A stretch of DNA of 64,000 bases, taken from positions 1 through 64,000 of the forward strand of contig JAVJNT010000001.1 of assembly GCA_040217175.1 (NCBI GenBank), in the 5' to 3' direction. Shown here piece by piece: positions 1 to 9,210 of the stretch (positions within the stretch are counted from its first letter, which is position 1; each line of letters begins with the position of its first letter). The notes under the pieces were generated by a model that did not search any database, was not told where the DNA came from, and worked only from the letters and a program-made list of their open reading frames with translations. This DNA is from Phycisphaerales bacterium (GTDB lineage Bacteria > Planctomycetota > Phycisphaerae > Phycisphaerales > UBA1924). The position numbers were made by a program, and so were the translations under genes.

Positions 1-1
1 C

Positions 2-1114
2 ACCCAGACCATCGTGCCGCCGGAAGCCGCGTTCGGCGACGGGTTCGGGACGTCGATGTCGGTGGATGGCACGCGCCTGATCGTCGGTTCGATCTATGCC
101 GATTACGTGCTGCCCGACGCGGGCGGGGTCTACGTCTACGAATACTCGGAAGGCTCGTGGCAGGAAATGGACCGGCTGGCATCGCCCGCGCCGCGGTTTG
201 CCAGCGAGTTTGGTTCGTCGGTGTTGCTCCAGGGCGACGTTGCGCTCGTCGAGCAGGACTTTGGCGCTTATGTGTTCGAGCGGGTCGGGGGCGAGTGGCT
301 TTCGCGTGATCGGCTGGTGGCTCCGGACGGGCCTACAGGCGGACGCACGTTTGGCAACGAGATGCTCTTGACCGAGGACTGGCTGTTCGTCGGGGCGCCG
401 TTGGAGGATTCGATCGCGAGCAGCGTCGGTGCGGTGTACGTCTTCGAGCGCACTGGCAAGACCAGCTTTGCCTTTACGGAGAAGCTTACTCCGCCGGATC
501 CGGAAACCAACCGCTGCCGGCTCGGAGCATCGCTCGCGTTTGACGGGCAGACTCTGCTCGCGGGTGCACCGAATGCCACGGGAGACTTTGCCGGCCAAGG
601 TGCTGTCTACGCCTACGAGCTCGAAAGCGATCAATGGCTACTCAAGCAACAGTTCACGCACGATGATCCCCTGGAACGCAACGACTTCTTCGGCACGTCG
701 ATGTCGCTTGCGAATGGCTTGCTTATGGTTGGTGCGTCCGGCAGGTCAGGTGCGTACGTGTTTCAGCGCGACAGCGACGGGCTGTGGTTCCAGACCGGGA
801 GGCTTCCCGAGTCGGGCAGCCTTGGAGGTCGCGCGGGTGCAAGCGTGGTTGCGAACGGCGAACACGCCTTGGTCGGAGCCCCCGATGGCGCCTCCGGCGG
901 TTCCATCACCGGGGTGGGCTACGCCTACGACTTCGAGTGCCTCATCTGCGAGGTGGACCTCGACCTGGACGGCGCCCTCACCATCTTCGACTTCCTGACC
1001 TTCCTCAATCTCTTTCAGGACGGCGACCCACTCGCCGACTTCGACGGCGACGGCGAGCTGACGATCTTCGACTTCCTGGCGTTCCAGACGGCGTTCGGCG
1101 CCGGCTGCGGCTGA
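2..1114 (+). CDS. FG-GAP repeat secreted protein with C-terminal dockerin-like module (5' partial)
   Basis: The reading frame is open from the first bases of the window, so the true start lies upstream; the first in-window start codon is a GTG at 14. The protein is made of about six repeats of roughly 50 residues, each with an FGTSMSxxGxxLxVGAP-like core. This is the FG-GAP (integrin-alpha-like) pattern that folds as a beta-propeller. The last 55 residues form a dockerin-like module with two DxDxDGxLTIFDFL elements and a terminal GC. The same module sits at the N-terminus of the two hydrolases at 50452 and 52682. It is probably secreted or surface-displayed, but the signal peptide is outside the window. 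It converges on the next gene with one base between the stops. Confidence 0.85.
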   Translation, partial: TQTIVPPEAAFGDGFGTSMSVDGTRLIVGSIYADYVLPDAGGVYVYEYSEGSWQEMDRLASPAPRFASEFGSSVLLQGDVALVEQDFGAYVFERVGGEWLSRDRLVAPDGPTGGRTFGNEMLLTEDWLFVGAPLEDSIASSVGAVYVFERTGKTSFAFTEKLTPPDPETNRCRLGASLAFDGQTLLAGAPNATGDFAGQGAVYAYELESDQWLLKQQFTHDDPLERNDFFGTSMSLANGLLMVGASGRSGAYVFQRDSDGLWFQTGRLPESGSLGGRAGASVVANGEHALVGAPDGASGGSITGVGYAYDFECLICEVDLDLDGALTIFDFLTFLNLFQDGDPLADFDGDGELTIFDFLAFQTAFGAGCG

Positions 1115-1115
1115 C

Positions 1116-1343
1116 TCAGTCGTCGTCGTCTGGCGGGGCCGCGCGCATGAGCTTCTCGCCTTGCTCGGGGGTCATCGAGCCCTCGGCGATGTAGGCGGCG
1201 ATCTCGCGGCGGGTCTTCTCGCGCGAGACCGACTTGACGGTGCTGCCGACGATGCCGAAGACGATCGCGATGATCGCGATCGCCCCGCCGACGATCCAAA
1301 ACACCCCGCCTTCCCGCACGATCTCCTGGATGATCGTTTCCAT
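1116..1343 (-). CDS. small single-pass membrane protein
   Basis: This 75-residue protein has one hydrophobic segment (about residues 14-35, GGVFWIVGGAIAIIAIVFGI) followed by a charged C-terminal half and a DDDD tail. The ATG at 1343 was chosen over an upstream in-frame start because GGAGGG lies about eight bases before it. The tail contains a helical stretch with EQGEKLMRA, like the short SHOCT-type oligomerisation segments seen on small membrane proteins; that comparison is only suggestive. I do not recognise a specific family or function. Its neighbours are unrelated secreted proteins. Confidence 0.7.
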   Translation of the reverse strand: METIIQEIVREGGVFWIVGGAIAIIAIVFGIVGSTVKSVSREKTRREIAAYIAEGSMTPEQGEKLMRAAPPDDDD

Positions 1344-1475
1344 CGCGATACCCTCCGCCGGCCGGGCCGGTCCCACGCATCCGCCCACATTCTTGGGGGC
1401 CTGCGCGGCCCGGTTTCAGCTTTCGGCAGAATCGCTCGTTCCGGGGTACCGGTTCGGGGCACAGGAGGCGGCACG

Positions 1476-2261
1476 ATGGCGAGTTTCCGGACAGTCCTGA
1501 TGGTGGTCGCCCTGGGCCTTGGAGGCGTGCTCGCGGGTTGCCAGGGCGGCAAGCTGGCCCCGACCGACGCCCGCCCGGCCGTGCTGCTGGTCTTGACCAA
1601 CCACGGCGACATGGGCGACACGGGCGAGCCGACGGGCTTCTTCCTGGCCGAGGCGGCCCACCCCTGGCACGTGTTCAACGAGGCCGGGTGGATCGTCGTG
1701 CTGGCCAGCCCCGAGGGCGGGGACGCACCGATCGATCCGCGGAGCGTGACCGACCCCGACGAGGAGGGGCAGGACTTCCTCGACCGGTTCGCCCGAGACG
1801 GCGTGGTGCCCGGCACGGCCCGGCTGACGAGCATGAAGGCCAGCGCGTTCGAGGCCATCTTCTTCGCCGGCGGGCACGGCACGATGTGGGACTTCCCAGA
1901 AGGCCCGGGCGTGCAGGAAACCGCCGAGGGCGTCTACCGCAGCGGCGGCGTGGTGGCCGCCGTGTGCCACGGCCCGGCGGCGCTCGTGAACCTGCGGGCC
2001 CGCGGCGGGGATCCGCTGGTCGCGGGGCGGCGCGTCACGGGCTTCACCAACGACGAGGAGGCGGCGGTCGAGCTCGTCGACGCAATGCCCTTCCTGCTCG
2101 AGACGCGGCTGCGCGAGCTGGGCGCCGAGTTCGTCGGTGCGGGCAACTTCGAGGAGAACGTCGTTGTCGATGGCAGGCTGGTGACGGGACAGAACCCCGC
2201 TTCGGCTCGGGGTGCGGCCGAGGCGGTGGTGCGTGTGGCGGCGGAGAACGAAGACGGCTGA
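1476..2261 (+). CDS. DJ-1/PfpI family lipoprotein (class I glutamine amidotransferase fold)
   Basis: This 261-residue protein begins with a signal peptide and a lipobox ending in Cys22 (LAGC), so it is probably lipid-anchored. The rest has the DJ-1/PfpI fold: a GGHG motif at about 132-135 and the nucleophile elbow AVCHGP with Cys164. The core resembles Hsp31/YajL-type enzymes, which act as glyoxalases, deglycases or chaperones. Which of these activities applies cannot be read from the sequence. ATG 1476 is preferred over the earlier in-frame start because AGGAGG lies just upstream and the signal peptide begins here. A lipid anchor is unusual for this normally cytoplasmic family. Confidence 0.85.
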   Translation: MASFRTVLMVVALGLGGVLAGCQGGKLAPTDARPAVLLVLTNHGDMGDTGEPTGFFLAEAAHPWHVFNEAGWIVVLASPEGGDAPIDPRSVTDPDEEGQDFLDRFARDGVVPGTARLTSMKASAFEAIFFAGGHGTMWDFPEGPGVQETAEGVYRSGGVVAAVCHGPAALVNLRARGGDPLVAGRRVTGFTNDEEAAVELVDAMPFLLETRLRELGAEFVGAGNFEENVVVDGRLVTGQNPASARGAAEAVVRVAAENEDG

Positions 2262-2306
2262 CCGTCGCCGGCGGTAATGTCCGTCGGCGCCAATCCCCTG
2301 GCTGCG

Positions 2307-3233
2307 TCAGTTGCCGCGATCTCGCTCGGGCTCGCGTGCGAGCGCCGCGTCGAGGTCGACCACGAACAGGTTGGAGGTTTCCGCGTCCCCGGACTCGGCG
2401 GGCCGGTCGCTCGCGAAGAACAGCTTCTGGCCGTCGGGAGAGAGGTATGGCGTGCCCTCTCCGGCGGGGGTGTTGATGGCCTCGAGTGCGAAGGGCTCGC
2501 CCCACTGGCCGTCCTCGTCGCGTCGGGCAGCGAAGAGGTCGGTGGCGCTGCCGGCTCGTTCGCGGCCCTCGAAGACGACGAGGTTGCCGTCGGCCGACAG
2601 CGTCGTGTAGCATACGAACGTGCCAGCCGACGGGTCGGGCAGTTCGGCGGCGTGCTCGACGACGTCCGGCGCGCCCGCACGGATGCGCAGGTGCCTGCCG
2701 CCGCGATCGGGCCTTCGGAAGCTGTAGAAGTACAGGTCTCCCTCTCGGGTGAGCAGCGGGCCGAACTCGTCTCGGCCGGCCGTGGGCTCGTCGGCCGCAT
2801 CTCGCGAGGCCTCGACCAGCAACGCCGGCTCCGTCCAGCCGTCGTCGGTCCGCGTCACCTGCCAGAGGTCGATGCTGCCCTCGCGGAGGGGGGCGTTGGG
2901 CCTTCGCGAGTCGAAGACGAGCGTCGAGCCATCGGGCGAGAGCGACGGGCCGGCGTCGCGGTACTCGCCCGAGAATGGAGCGACCGCCGGCTCGCTCCAC
3001 TCGCCGTCGACGAGCCGCGAGGCCATGATGGTGTAGTCGAAGCGCCCGGGCGTGCGTCGCATGAAGTAGAGCTCGCCGCGGCGCGGGTCGAACGTGGGGC
3101 TGTGCTCGCCATCGCTGGTCGAGACCACGCCCGGGGCGATCATCTCCGGTGCCTCTTGCGCAGCGAGCGGCGATGCGAGCGCGAAGCCGGCGTACAAGCC
3201 CATGATGATTCCAAACACGCTGCGTGAGGTCAC
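2307..3233 (-). CDS. secreted PD40/WD40-like beta-propeller protein
   Basis: The 308-residue product starts at a GTG and has a signal peptide ending near ASPLAAQ. The mature part carries repeated SPDGSTLVFDSRR and SPDGQKLFFASDR elements. These are PD40 (TolB-like) propeller blades, with LYFMRR and LYFYSFRR variants between them. Such proteins are usually periplasmic binding or scaffold proteins without catalysis. It converges on the PfpI-like lipoprotein gene. The next gene upstream on the same strand ends 109 bases away, so the two may be co-transcribed. Confidence 0.8.
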   Translation of the reverse strand: MTSRSVFGIIMGLYAGFALASPLAAQEAPEMIAPGVVSTSDGEHSPTFDPRRGELYFMRRTPGRFDYTIMASRLVDGEWSEPAVAPFSGEYRDAGPSLSPDGSTLVFDSRRPNAPLREGSIDLWQVTRTDDGWTEPALLVEASRDAADEPTAGRDEFGPLLTREGDLYFYSFRRPDRGGRHLRIRAGAPDVVEHAAELPDPSAGTFVCYTTLSADGNLVVFEGRERAGSATDLFAARRDEDGQWGEPFALEAINTPAGEGTPYLSPDGQKLFFASDRPAESGDAETSNLFVVDLDAALAREPERDRGN

Positions 3234-3342
3234 GGTCTTTCCCTACTGTTGGAGCGACGCGTTTACCGCCGCCAGCCCAGCGCGATAGTCCAAAGAACTC
3301 GGTATTCAAGACGCGCGACGCGTTACCACCCGTCGGCGAACG

Positions 3343-4782
3343 TCATCCCGAGTCGTTCGCTGCCTGCACGAGCGATCTTGCTTCTTCGAGGAGCGCATCC
3401 AGCGCATCTCGGTCGAGCCACTCGCCCCTGAGCAACACGCCCTCGATCTCAGACAGATTGGCGATGTCCTCAAGCGGGTTGCCCCTGAGGAGTACCGCGT
3501 CGGCTCGCAGTCCGACCGCGATCCGGCCCATCACTTGCTCTTGATCAAGGGCCCTGGCGACGTCGACCGTCGCGGCCGAAAGGGCCTGGGCGGGTGTCAT
3601 GCCGAGTTCGACGTACTCTGCCAGTTCCAGGTGCAGGGAGCGGCCAGCGATGCCAGGCCGGGCCGGCGTATCCGTGCCGGCAATGATGCGAGCGTCGGCG
3701 TCGATCAAGGCTGCGACGATCGCCCGAGGCGCCTCGTACAAACCACGAAGATCAATGTTGGATCGCACATACATCGTCTTTTCGCCGCCTAGGGATTGAC
3801 GCCAGTACTCGATCGTCGAGGCCGTCACGAGGTCGTCGTCGAATTCGTCAAGGTAGTCATCAAACTCATCGAGGAGCATTCCCTCGGTCAGACTCGTTGT
3901 CAGCGTCGGGCAGATCCACTTCCCGGATTCACGCGCTCGTGCCGCCCAGAAGCGCTGCTTCTCTTCGTCCTGGTCGTTGTAGAGTTCCATCATTTGCGGC
4001 CACCGGGCGCCCTGTGCGGGTGAACCGTCTCGCACGCTCGCGCCGCAGAACGTGACGACGTGTTCCACCGTTTGCAGACCCGGTAGATCCAGTGCTTCCT
4101 GAAGACCAAGCGTAAATGGAACGTGACCGTAGACGGGGATGCCTAACTGCGCGGCTTGATCAACGAGCAACGTACATCCTGCCGCCTCAGGACTCGAATG
4201 GATCTTCAGTGCGTCGTATCCGAAGCGAGTGTGTTCTTCGAGTATCGGGCGGATATCGTCGATACTGCCGAGCATCCGAGTCGGGATGGCGGAAGCCTGC
4301 GTGAGGAGTGGCCCGGTCGTGATCATCGATGGCCCGATGCGTGTTCCGGCGTTCAGCTGATCGCGTAGTTCGACGATGCTCGGCGTACCCCACATCGAAC
4401 GGACGAACGTGACTCCATGCGCAACGTAGAGCCGACAGAGAATATCGTTTGGCTCGCGCACGAACTGTGACTGAGCGTCCGCTGCAACCTCAGAGAAATC
4501 GAAGTGCACGTGGGCATCGGCAAGGCCAGCGATGAGGAACATGCCCGTCGCTTCGACCTCCAGGACGGCATCTGAAGCTGCGATCGTGCCAGACTGCCCG
4601 ATCGCAGCAAAGATGCCATTCTGGGAGAGTACATCGGTCTTGTCGATGATCCGCGCGTGCTCGCCGTCGACGGTGACCACGGACACGTCCCTCAGCAGCA
4701 CTGATGGCTCTTGCGCAAAACATGAGACCGCAGAGCACAACACCAACGCGACACAAAGGATGTTCGACCGGCGCCACTCCAC
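3343..4782 (-). CDS. secreted amidohydrolase family protein
   Basis: A GTG start at 4782 is chosen because AAGGAG lies seven bases upstream; longer TTG starts lack a site. The 479-residue protein has a signal peptide (NILCVALVLCSAVSCFAQ). The rest shows the metal-dependent amidohydrolase layout: an N-terminal beta-sandwich strand, DAHVHF with the metal-binding histidines at about 91 and 93, a KIHSS lysine, GHVPF and EHVV histidines, and AGTDTPARP with the catalytic Asp. All of the usual metal ligands are present, so the enzyme should be active, probably on a C-N bond such as a cyclic amide or dipeptide. The substrate is unknown. It lies just outside the putative island that starts near 5091. 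Confidence 0.85.
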   Translation of the reverse strand: MEWRRSNILCVALVLCSAVSCFAQEPSVLLRDVSVVTVDGEHARIIDKTDVLSQNGIFAAIGQSGTIAASDAVLEVEATGMFLIAGLADAHVHFDFSEVAADAQSQFVREPNDILCRLYVAHGVTFVRSMWGTPSIVELRDQLNAGTRIGPSMITTGPLLTQASAIPTRMLGSIDDIRPILEEHTRFGYDALKIHSSPEAAGCTLLVDQAAQLGIPVYGHVPFTLGLQEALDLPGLQTVEHVVTFCGASVRDGSPAQGARWPQMMELYNDQDEEKQRFWAARARESGKWICPTLTTSLTEGMLLDEFDDYLDEFDDDLVTASTIEYWRQSLGGEKTMYVRSNIDLRGLYEAPRAIVAALIDADARIIAGTDTPARPGIAGRSLHLELAEYVELGMTPAQALSAATVDVARALDQEQVMGRIAVGLRADAVLLRGNPLEDIANLSEIEGVLLRGEWLDRDALDALLEEARSLVQAANDSG

Positions 4783-5407
4783 GTGCAAACTCCTTCGCAA
4801 CAGATGCGCGACGTCGTTGCTCGGTTAAGAGAAAGGGACAACCGGGTCACCTGGACGGCCGAGCTCCATCAAGGATAGCAGAAACGAGCATACGCCCGAT
4901 GCGTTGCTCGAGTAAAGCCAGGAGTCCGATCGCGAGCCGACTAAGCGATCCGACTGCACTACGCCTCGGGAATCACTCCCTTTTGCGTGTGGCTTCGGGA
5001 ACACTCGAGGCCGAGAACGCGCAGCCTGGTGCCGCTTGCCGGCGACCGGGCGGCACTCACTCAAGAGCAGGCTGTGTCGGACAGGAAAGTGCGGGTGAAC
5101 GGGATCGAACCGTCGAAATGCAGCTTGGGAATAGCTTGGGATGCTGAGTGTCCGGTCACCCCCGCTCTCCCGGCGTCGTCCTAGCTCGCCCTCGTGCGAT
5201 CACTTGCGAGCGACGGCACAGCCGGTCGTGTTCAGGATCCATCGGTTGTGCTACGAATGCACTTCATCTCAGCGGCTCCGCACCGAATCGGCGGCGAGGG
5301 CTCGGCTGTCCGGGGCCGCATCTCGCTGCGATCCGACGGTGGGGTGGCGACGCTGGCGTTACGATGTGGAGCGTTTGGGCGGCATGGGTACCTGGAGATC
5401 GACGAAG
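4783..5407. other. gene-free stretch at possible island edge
   Basis: About 625 bases contain no convincing coding region. Short open frames on both strands lack ribosome-binding sites and recognisable protein sequence. The only structure seen is the tRNA-Gly-like remnant at 5091-5164. The remainder may be decayed sequence. Confidence 0.6.
5091..5164 (-). pseudogene. decayed tRNA-Gly-like sequence
   Basis: The first 41 bases match the 3' portion of the tRNA-Gly at 20000-20040 at 37 positions, in the same orientation. They cover the acceptor 3' strand, the T arm and part of the anticodon arm. After that the block AGCTTGGGA is repeated and the D-arm cannot pair. The 5' end retains only part of the acceptor strand, with a mismatch. 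It cannot fold as a working tRNA. It may be an old attachment-site relic or a decayed duplicate. Confidence 0.6.
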
Positions 5408-6628
5408 TCACCGAGTCGCACGGAACAGTGCCACGATGGAAAGGTCGTCCCCGATCTCCTCGGCACCCGACCATGAATCAACGCGGCCGATGGCTAAGTC
5501 TGCCGACGTCATGGCTCCGTCGCCGACTGAAGCCAGAGCATCCCGCAATCGCTCGCGCCCGAGTTCCTGTCCGCGGCCGTCGCGCTGCTCGTTCAGGCCG
5601 TCCGAGTGAATGTAGATGCGGTCCCCCGGCTTGAGCCGGAGTTCCAGTTCCTCAAACTCGGCGTCCGCCATGAGCCCGACCGGCGGTGAGCCCCCGTCGA
5701 CGATCCGCGGTGCGCCATCGCTCGGAACGACAATCGGTCCGGGGTGGCCGGCGCAGGCGTACCGGATGGAGCCGGACGACAACTGGAGCAGCCCGTAGAT
5801 CATCGTGATGAAGTGCGGATTCCGGTCGTCGTCCATCGGGTTCATGACGTTCAGCCGGCGGATGACCTCGCCCGGAGGCACGACCTTCGCCGACCCCGGG
5901 TCCCACCCCGGTTCCAGCACGATCGATGAGCGGTCGGGCCTGGGCTGAAGGCTGCGTGTCGCGGTCACCGCCAGCAGTGAAGCGGGGACGCCGTGCCCGC
6001 TCACGTCGAGCAGGTAGAAGCCCACGGTGTCGTCGTTGATCTTGAAGATGTCCAGGGCGTCGCCGCCGAGTTCGTCGCAGGGTCGGTATGCCCATCCGAA
6101 GTCGTAGCCGTCGCAATCAGGCAGTGAGCGCGGGAGGAGCGCCTGCTGCACCCGGCCCGCGGCCTCAAGGTCCGACTTCATGCGGTTGTTGGCTTGGGCG
6201 AGCTGTTCGTTCCGCTGCGTGATCTCGGCTTGCAGTCGCCTGAGCTTCAGGTGTGTGTCGACACGCGCGGTGACCTCCGCCGCCTCGAACGGCTTCGAGA
6301 TGTAGTCAACAGCACCAAGCTCAAGCCCTTTCACCTTGCTCTCGGTTGCGTCGAGGGACGAGAGGAAGATCACGGGCACATCAGCGAGCGCAGCTTCTGA
6401 CTTCAGTCTCTTGAGTGTCTCGTACCCGTCCATCCCCGGCGGCATCATGATGTCGAGCAGGATGAGGTCTGGGGTTATCTGCGTAGCGGTCTTTACGGCC
6501 TCCTCACCGCTCTTTGCGGCGAGCAATCGGTGACCGCTGGGTTGCAGCGTCTTGAAGAGCACCTGGAGGTTGGTGGCGTTGTCGTCCACCAACAGAACGG
6601 TGGATACGGCATTCTCTGGTGTGCTCAT
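5408..6628 (-). CDS. response regulator with SpoIIE/RsbU-type PP2C phosphatase output
   Basis: The 406-residue protein begins with a receiver domain (about 1-125) holding the acidic pair at 15-16, the phospho-acceptor Asp59 (LILLDIMMPP) and the conserved lysine in YISKPF. A short coiled coil (about 130-165, QAEITQRNEQLAQANNRM) links it to a PP2C-like SpoIIE domain (about 175-406). That domain has GGDALDIF, LLDVSGHGVPASL and ACAGHPGPIV motifs. Proteins of this layout dephosphorylate anti-sigma antagonists when the receiver is phosphorylated. No antagonist or anti-sigma gene is visible nearby, so its target lies elsewhere or is unknown. Its start overlaps the stop of the hybrid kinase gene by four bases, which makes that kinase the likely phospho-donor. 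It is the last gene of the cluster. Confidence 0.9.
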   Translation of the reverse strand: MSTPENAVSTVLLVDDNATNLQVLFKTLQPSGHRLLAAKSGEEAVKTATQITPDLILLDIMMPPGMDGYETLKRLKSEAALADVPVIFLSSLDATESKVKGLELGAVDYISKPFEAAEVTARVDTHLKLRRLQAEITQRNEQLAQANNRMKSDLEAAGRVQQALLPRSLPDCDGYDFGWAYRPCDELGGDALDIFKINDDTVGFYLLDVSGHGVPASLLAVTATRSLQPRPDRSSIVLEPGWDPGSAKVVPPGEVIRRLNVMNPMDDDRNPHFITMIYGLLQLSSGSIRYACAGHPGPIVVPSDGAPRIVDGGSPPVGLMADAEFEELELRLKPGDRIYIHSDGLNEQRDGRGQELGRERLRDALASVGDGAMTSADLAIGRVDSWSGAEEIGDDLSIVALFRATR

Positions 6629-9210
6629 GGCTGCTCCGTTGCTGAGAGTTGCTCGGCCAGGAGTCGGAGTGCGTCAAGGTCAAACTCTGCTAGATGTCCG
6701 GCGATGCGCTCGGCGAGCGCACGCTCGGGATCGGAGGCCGCGGCCAGTTCCCCGGCAAACGCCTCGATCGCGGAGACATCGCCAACGGACGCCAGAGACG
6801 CCAGGCGGGCGCCGTGACGTGCCGAAAGATCGGCGGATAGGGGCGGTTGAGGTTCGGAGGAGGTACCAGCCAACGGCTGGTCTGTGGTCAGCTCAAGGTC
6901 ACACAGCTCCGCAAGGGTCCCGTACAGCTCCGCGGCCTGCAGGGGCTTGCCGAGGAACCCATCGCAGCCCGCGTCCTGGATCTGCCGCCGCTGGTTCTCG
7001 AAGACGCTCGCTGATATCGCGATGATCTTGATCTGCGAGAGGGCGTTCTTGCCACGAATAGCACGCGTCGCATCGATGCCGTTCATGACCGGCATTCGGA
7101 CATCCATGAGAACCACATCGGGCCACAGGACTTCCGCCTGCTCAACGGCCGCCTGACCGTTGTCCACTGAAGTCACCTCGATGCCCGGGAGCGCGAGCAT
7201 CTGTTCAACGATGTCTCGGTTCTCAGGGCGGTCGTCCGCGACAAGGACCCGCAGCACCCGTCCGGCCGGTACGGCGATCGAGGTCTGATCGTCCAGTCCG
7301 GCCGGGGCGGGCGAGCTCAGGTCGAGCTCGACTTCGCGGAGCGGGATATCGAACCGGAAGCGTGACCCGATGCCCGGCTCGCTCGTTGCTTCGATCTCTC
7401 CGCCCAACGCCGCGACGATGTTCCTGGAGATTGCCAACCCGAGACCAGTTCCCCCGGCGTGCTTGCCAGCATCGGCCTGAGCGAACGCCTCGAAGACCCG
7501 GTCAAGCTCTTGCGGCGTCATGCCGACACCGGTGTCCTCGACCTCGAAACGAAGCGTCCCGATGGCTGGCTCGGAGACGCGAAGCGTGACGGAACCCCCG
7601 CTTGTGAACTTGATGGCATTCCCGGCGAGATTCACGAGCACTTGGCGCAGCTTGGTCGCGTCCGTCGAGACGCCGCGTGGCACCTCGGGCGAAACGTCAA
7701 GGCAGAGAGCGATGTCCTTCTCGGTGGCTCGCTGGGCAAGGACGTCTCTGACGCTCGTAAGCAGCTTCTGGAGGTCGGTGTCCTCCATCTCGATTCTGAG
7801 CTTGCCGCTCTCGATCCTGGCGAGGTCGAGCACGTCATTGATCAGGGTGAGCAAGTGTTGTCCACAACTCTGGATCGCCGACATGCTCCGACGCTGCTCG
7901 CCGGTCATGTTGGCGTCGCGCAAGAGGAGTTGGGCGTAGCCGAGCACACCGTTCAATGGCGTCCGCAATTCGTGGCTCATGTTCGAGAGGAACTCGCTCT
8001 TGGCCCGGTCTGCAGCCTCGGCACGCTCTCGGGCCGCGCGAAGCTCGGTGACATCGATGTGCACACCGATCATGCGGACCGGCCGCCCTGAACTGTCCCG
8101 GTCGGTCACCTCACCGACATCGAGAATCCACCGCCACGAGCCATCAGATGCTCGAACACGGATCTCGCATCGGTAGCTGGGCGTGAGACCATCAAGGTGC
8201 TGCTGGATCGCTGTGAGTGCATGGGCGAGATCGTCCTGGTGCACCAGGCTCCTCCACGAGTCCAGCGTGTGCTCAACGTCGCCCCGCTCGTAGCCGAGCA
8301 TCGAGAATGTCGTGTCGTTAAAGAAGACTTCGTCGGTGATCAAATTCCAGTCCCAGAGGCCCTCGTTGGCGGCGCGGATGGCGAGGTCGAGGCGCTCCTC
8401 CGTTCTTCGCCGTTCCGTGATGTCGAAAGAGAGGCCGAGCAAGCCGGAAACCTCTCCGTTCTCCCCACGAAGCGGGACCTTGCTGGTGAGCAGGTGGGCG
8501 GTGGTGCCGTCGGCTTGCGTCTGCGATTCCTCGACGTTGATCCGGGTCTGGCCGGACTCCATCACCTCGACGTCGTCTCTGTGGAACGCACGGGCCTGCT
8601 CTGCCGTCCAAGGCATGACGTCGTCGAAGTCGTCCCTTCCGACGAGGCCGGCAGGCGAGTCCAGGCCGGCGATGTCAGCGACGAGCTGGTTGCACCCGAG
8701 GTACCTGCAGGCCCGGTCCTTCCAGAACACGAAGACCGGGATGTTGGCGATGATGTTCTCGAGCAGCTGGCGTTGGCTGTCGAGCTTCTCTTCGGTCGCG
8801 CGGCGTTCCGTCACGTCAAGGACGATTCCATCGTGGTAGAGGAAGGTGTCCGAGTCGTCGTGGATCGGTCGCATGGAGTCGGACACCCAGCGAATGGAGC
8901 CGTCAGCGTGCCTGATCCGGTACTCGAGGGTGATCGAGTCGCCCGTCCGTGCGGATCGCTCCAGGGCATCGAGCAACTGCTGCCGGTCTTCTTCAAGGAC
9001 GATGTCGAGCATCGCCTGGAGGCCACCGATCCGAAAGTGCTCCACGGGCAGCCCACAGATCGGCTTGCTATCTCCTTCGACGAGCAGCAGGCCTGCTTCC
9101 GTTGAAAGCGTCGCCCGGTACGCGATGCCCGGGATGTTGGCGGCGAAGCTTCGGTACAGGTCATCGTCCGTGCTCCGCCCGGGACCTGACGGCCGGTCAG
9201 ATTCAGCCAT
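6625..9210 (-). CDS. hybrid sensor histidine kinase with three PAS domains and a receiver
   Basis: The 861-residue protein has three PAS/PAC domains (about 17-145, 150-275 and 280-405). A HisKA domain follows, with the phospho-histidine at 413 in MSHELRTPLNG. Next come an HATPase domain with NAIKF and DTGVGM boxes (about 530-640) and a receiver with Asp703 (LMDVRMPVMNG). The last 60 residues may be a worn Hpt-like helix bundle, but no clear Hpt histidine motif is seen. No transmembrane segment is evident, so sensing is probably cytoplasmic. The ATG at 9210 has GGAG upstream; an open extension beyond it is the neighbour's frame. It overlaps the previous gene's stop and the regulator's start, which implies translational coupling. 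Confidence 0.9.
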   Translation of the reverse strand: MAESDRPSGPGRSTDDDLYRSFAANIPGIAYRATLSTEAGLLLVEGDSKPICGLPVEHFRIGGLQAMLDIVLEEDRQQLLDALERSARTGDSITLEYRIRHADGSIRWVSDSMRPIHDDSDTFLYHDGIVLDVTERRATEEKLDSQRQLLENIIANIPVFVFWKDRACRYLGCNQLVADIAGLDSPAGLVGRDDFDDVMPWTAEQARAFHRDDVEVMESGQTRINVEESQTQADGTTAHLLTSKVPLRGENGEVSGLLGLSFDITERRRTEERLDLAIRAANEGLWDWNLITDEVFFNDTTFSMLGYERGDVEHTLDSWRSLVHQDDLAHALTAIQQHLDGLTPSYRCEIRVRASDGSWRWILDVGEVTDRDSSGRPVRMIGVHIDVTELRAARERAEAADRAKSEFLSNMSHELRTPLNGVLGYAQLLLRDANMTGEQRRSMSAIQSCGQHLLTLINDVLDLARIESGKLRIEMEDTDLQKLLTSVRDVLAQRATEKDIALCLDVSPEVPRGVSTDATKLRQVLVNLAGNAIKFTSGGSVTLRVSEPAIGTLRFEVEDTGVGMTPQELDRVFEAFAQADAGKHAGGTGLGLAISRNIVAALGGEIEATSEPGIGSRFRFDIPLREVELDLSSPAPAGLDDQTSIAVPAGRVLRVLVADDRPENRDIVEQMLALPGIEVTSVDNGQAAVEQAEVLWPDVVLMDVRMPVMNGIDATRAIRGKNALSQIKIIAISASVFENQRRQIQDAGCDGFLGKPLQAAELYGTLAELCDLELTTDQPLAGTSSEPQPPLSADLSARHGARLASLASVGDVSAIEAFAGELAAASDPERALAERIAGHLAEFDLDALRLLAEQLSATEQP

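Noticed and set aside
14-14. GTG at 14 as the true start of the FG-GAP protein
   Set aside because: The frame is open upstream to the window edge and there is no signal peptide or ribosome-binding site here.
5091-5164. A functional second tRNA-Gly or a tRNA-Sec
   Set aside because: The D-arm cannot pair, the acceptor has a mismatch and the anticodon block is duplicated; tRNA-Sec features (long variable arm, TCA anticodon) are absent.
5148-5634. Overlapping plus-strand open frames of 110-153 codons
   Set aside because: They lack ribosome-binding sites and protein-like composition and run into the response regulator on the other strand.
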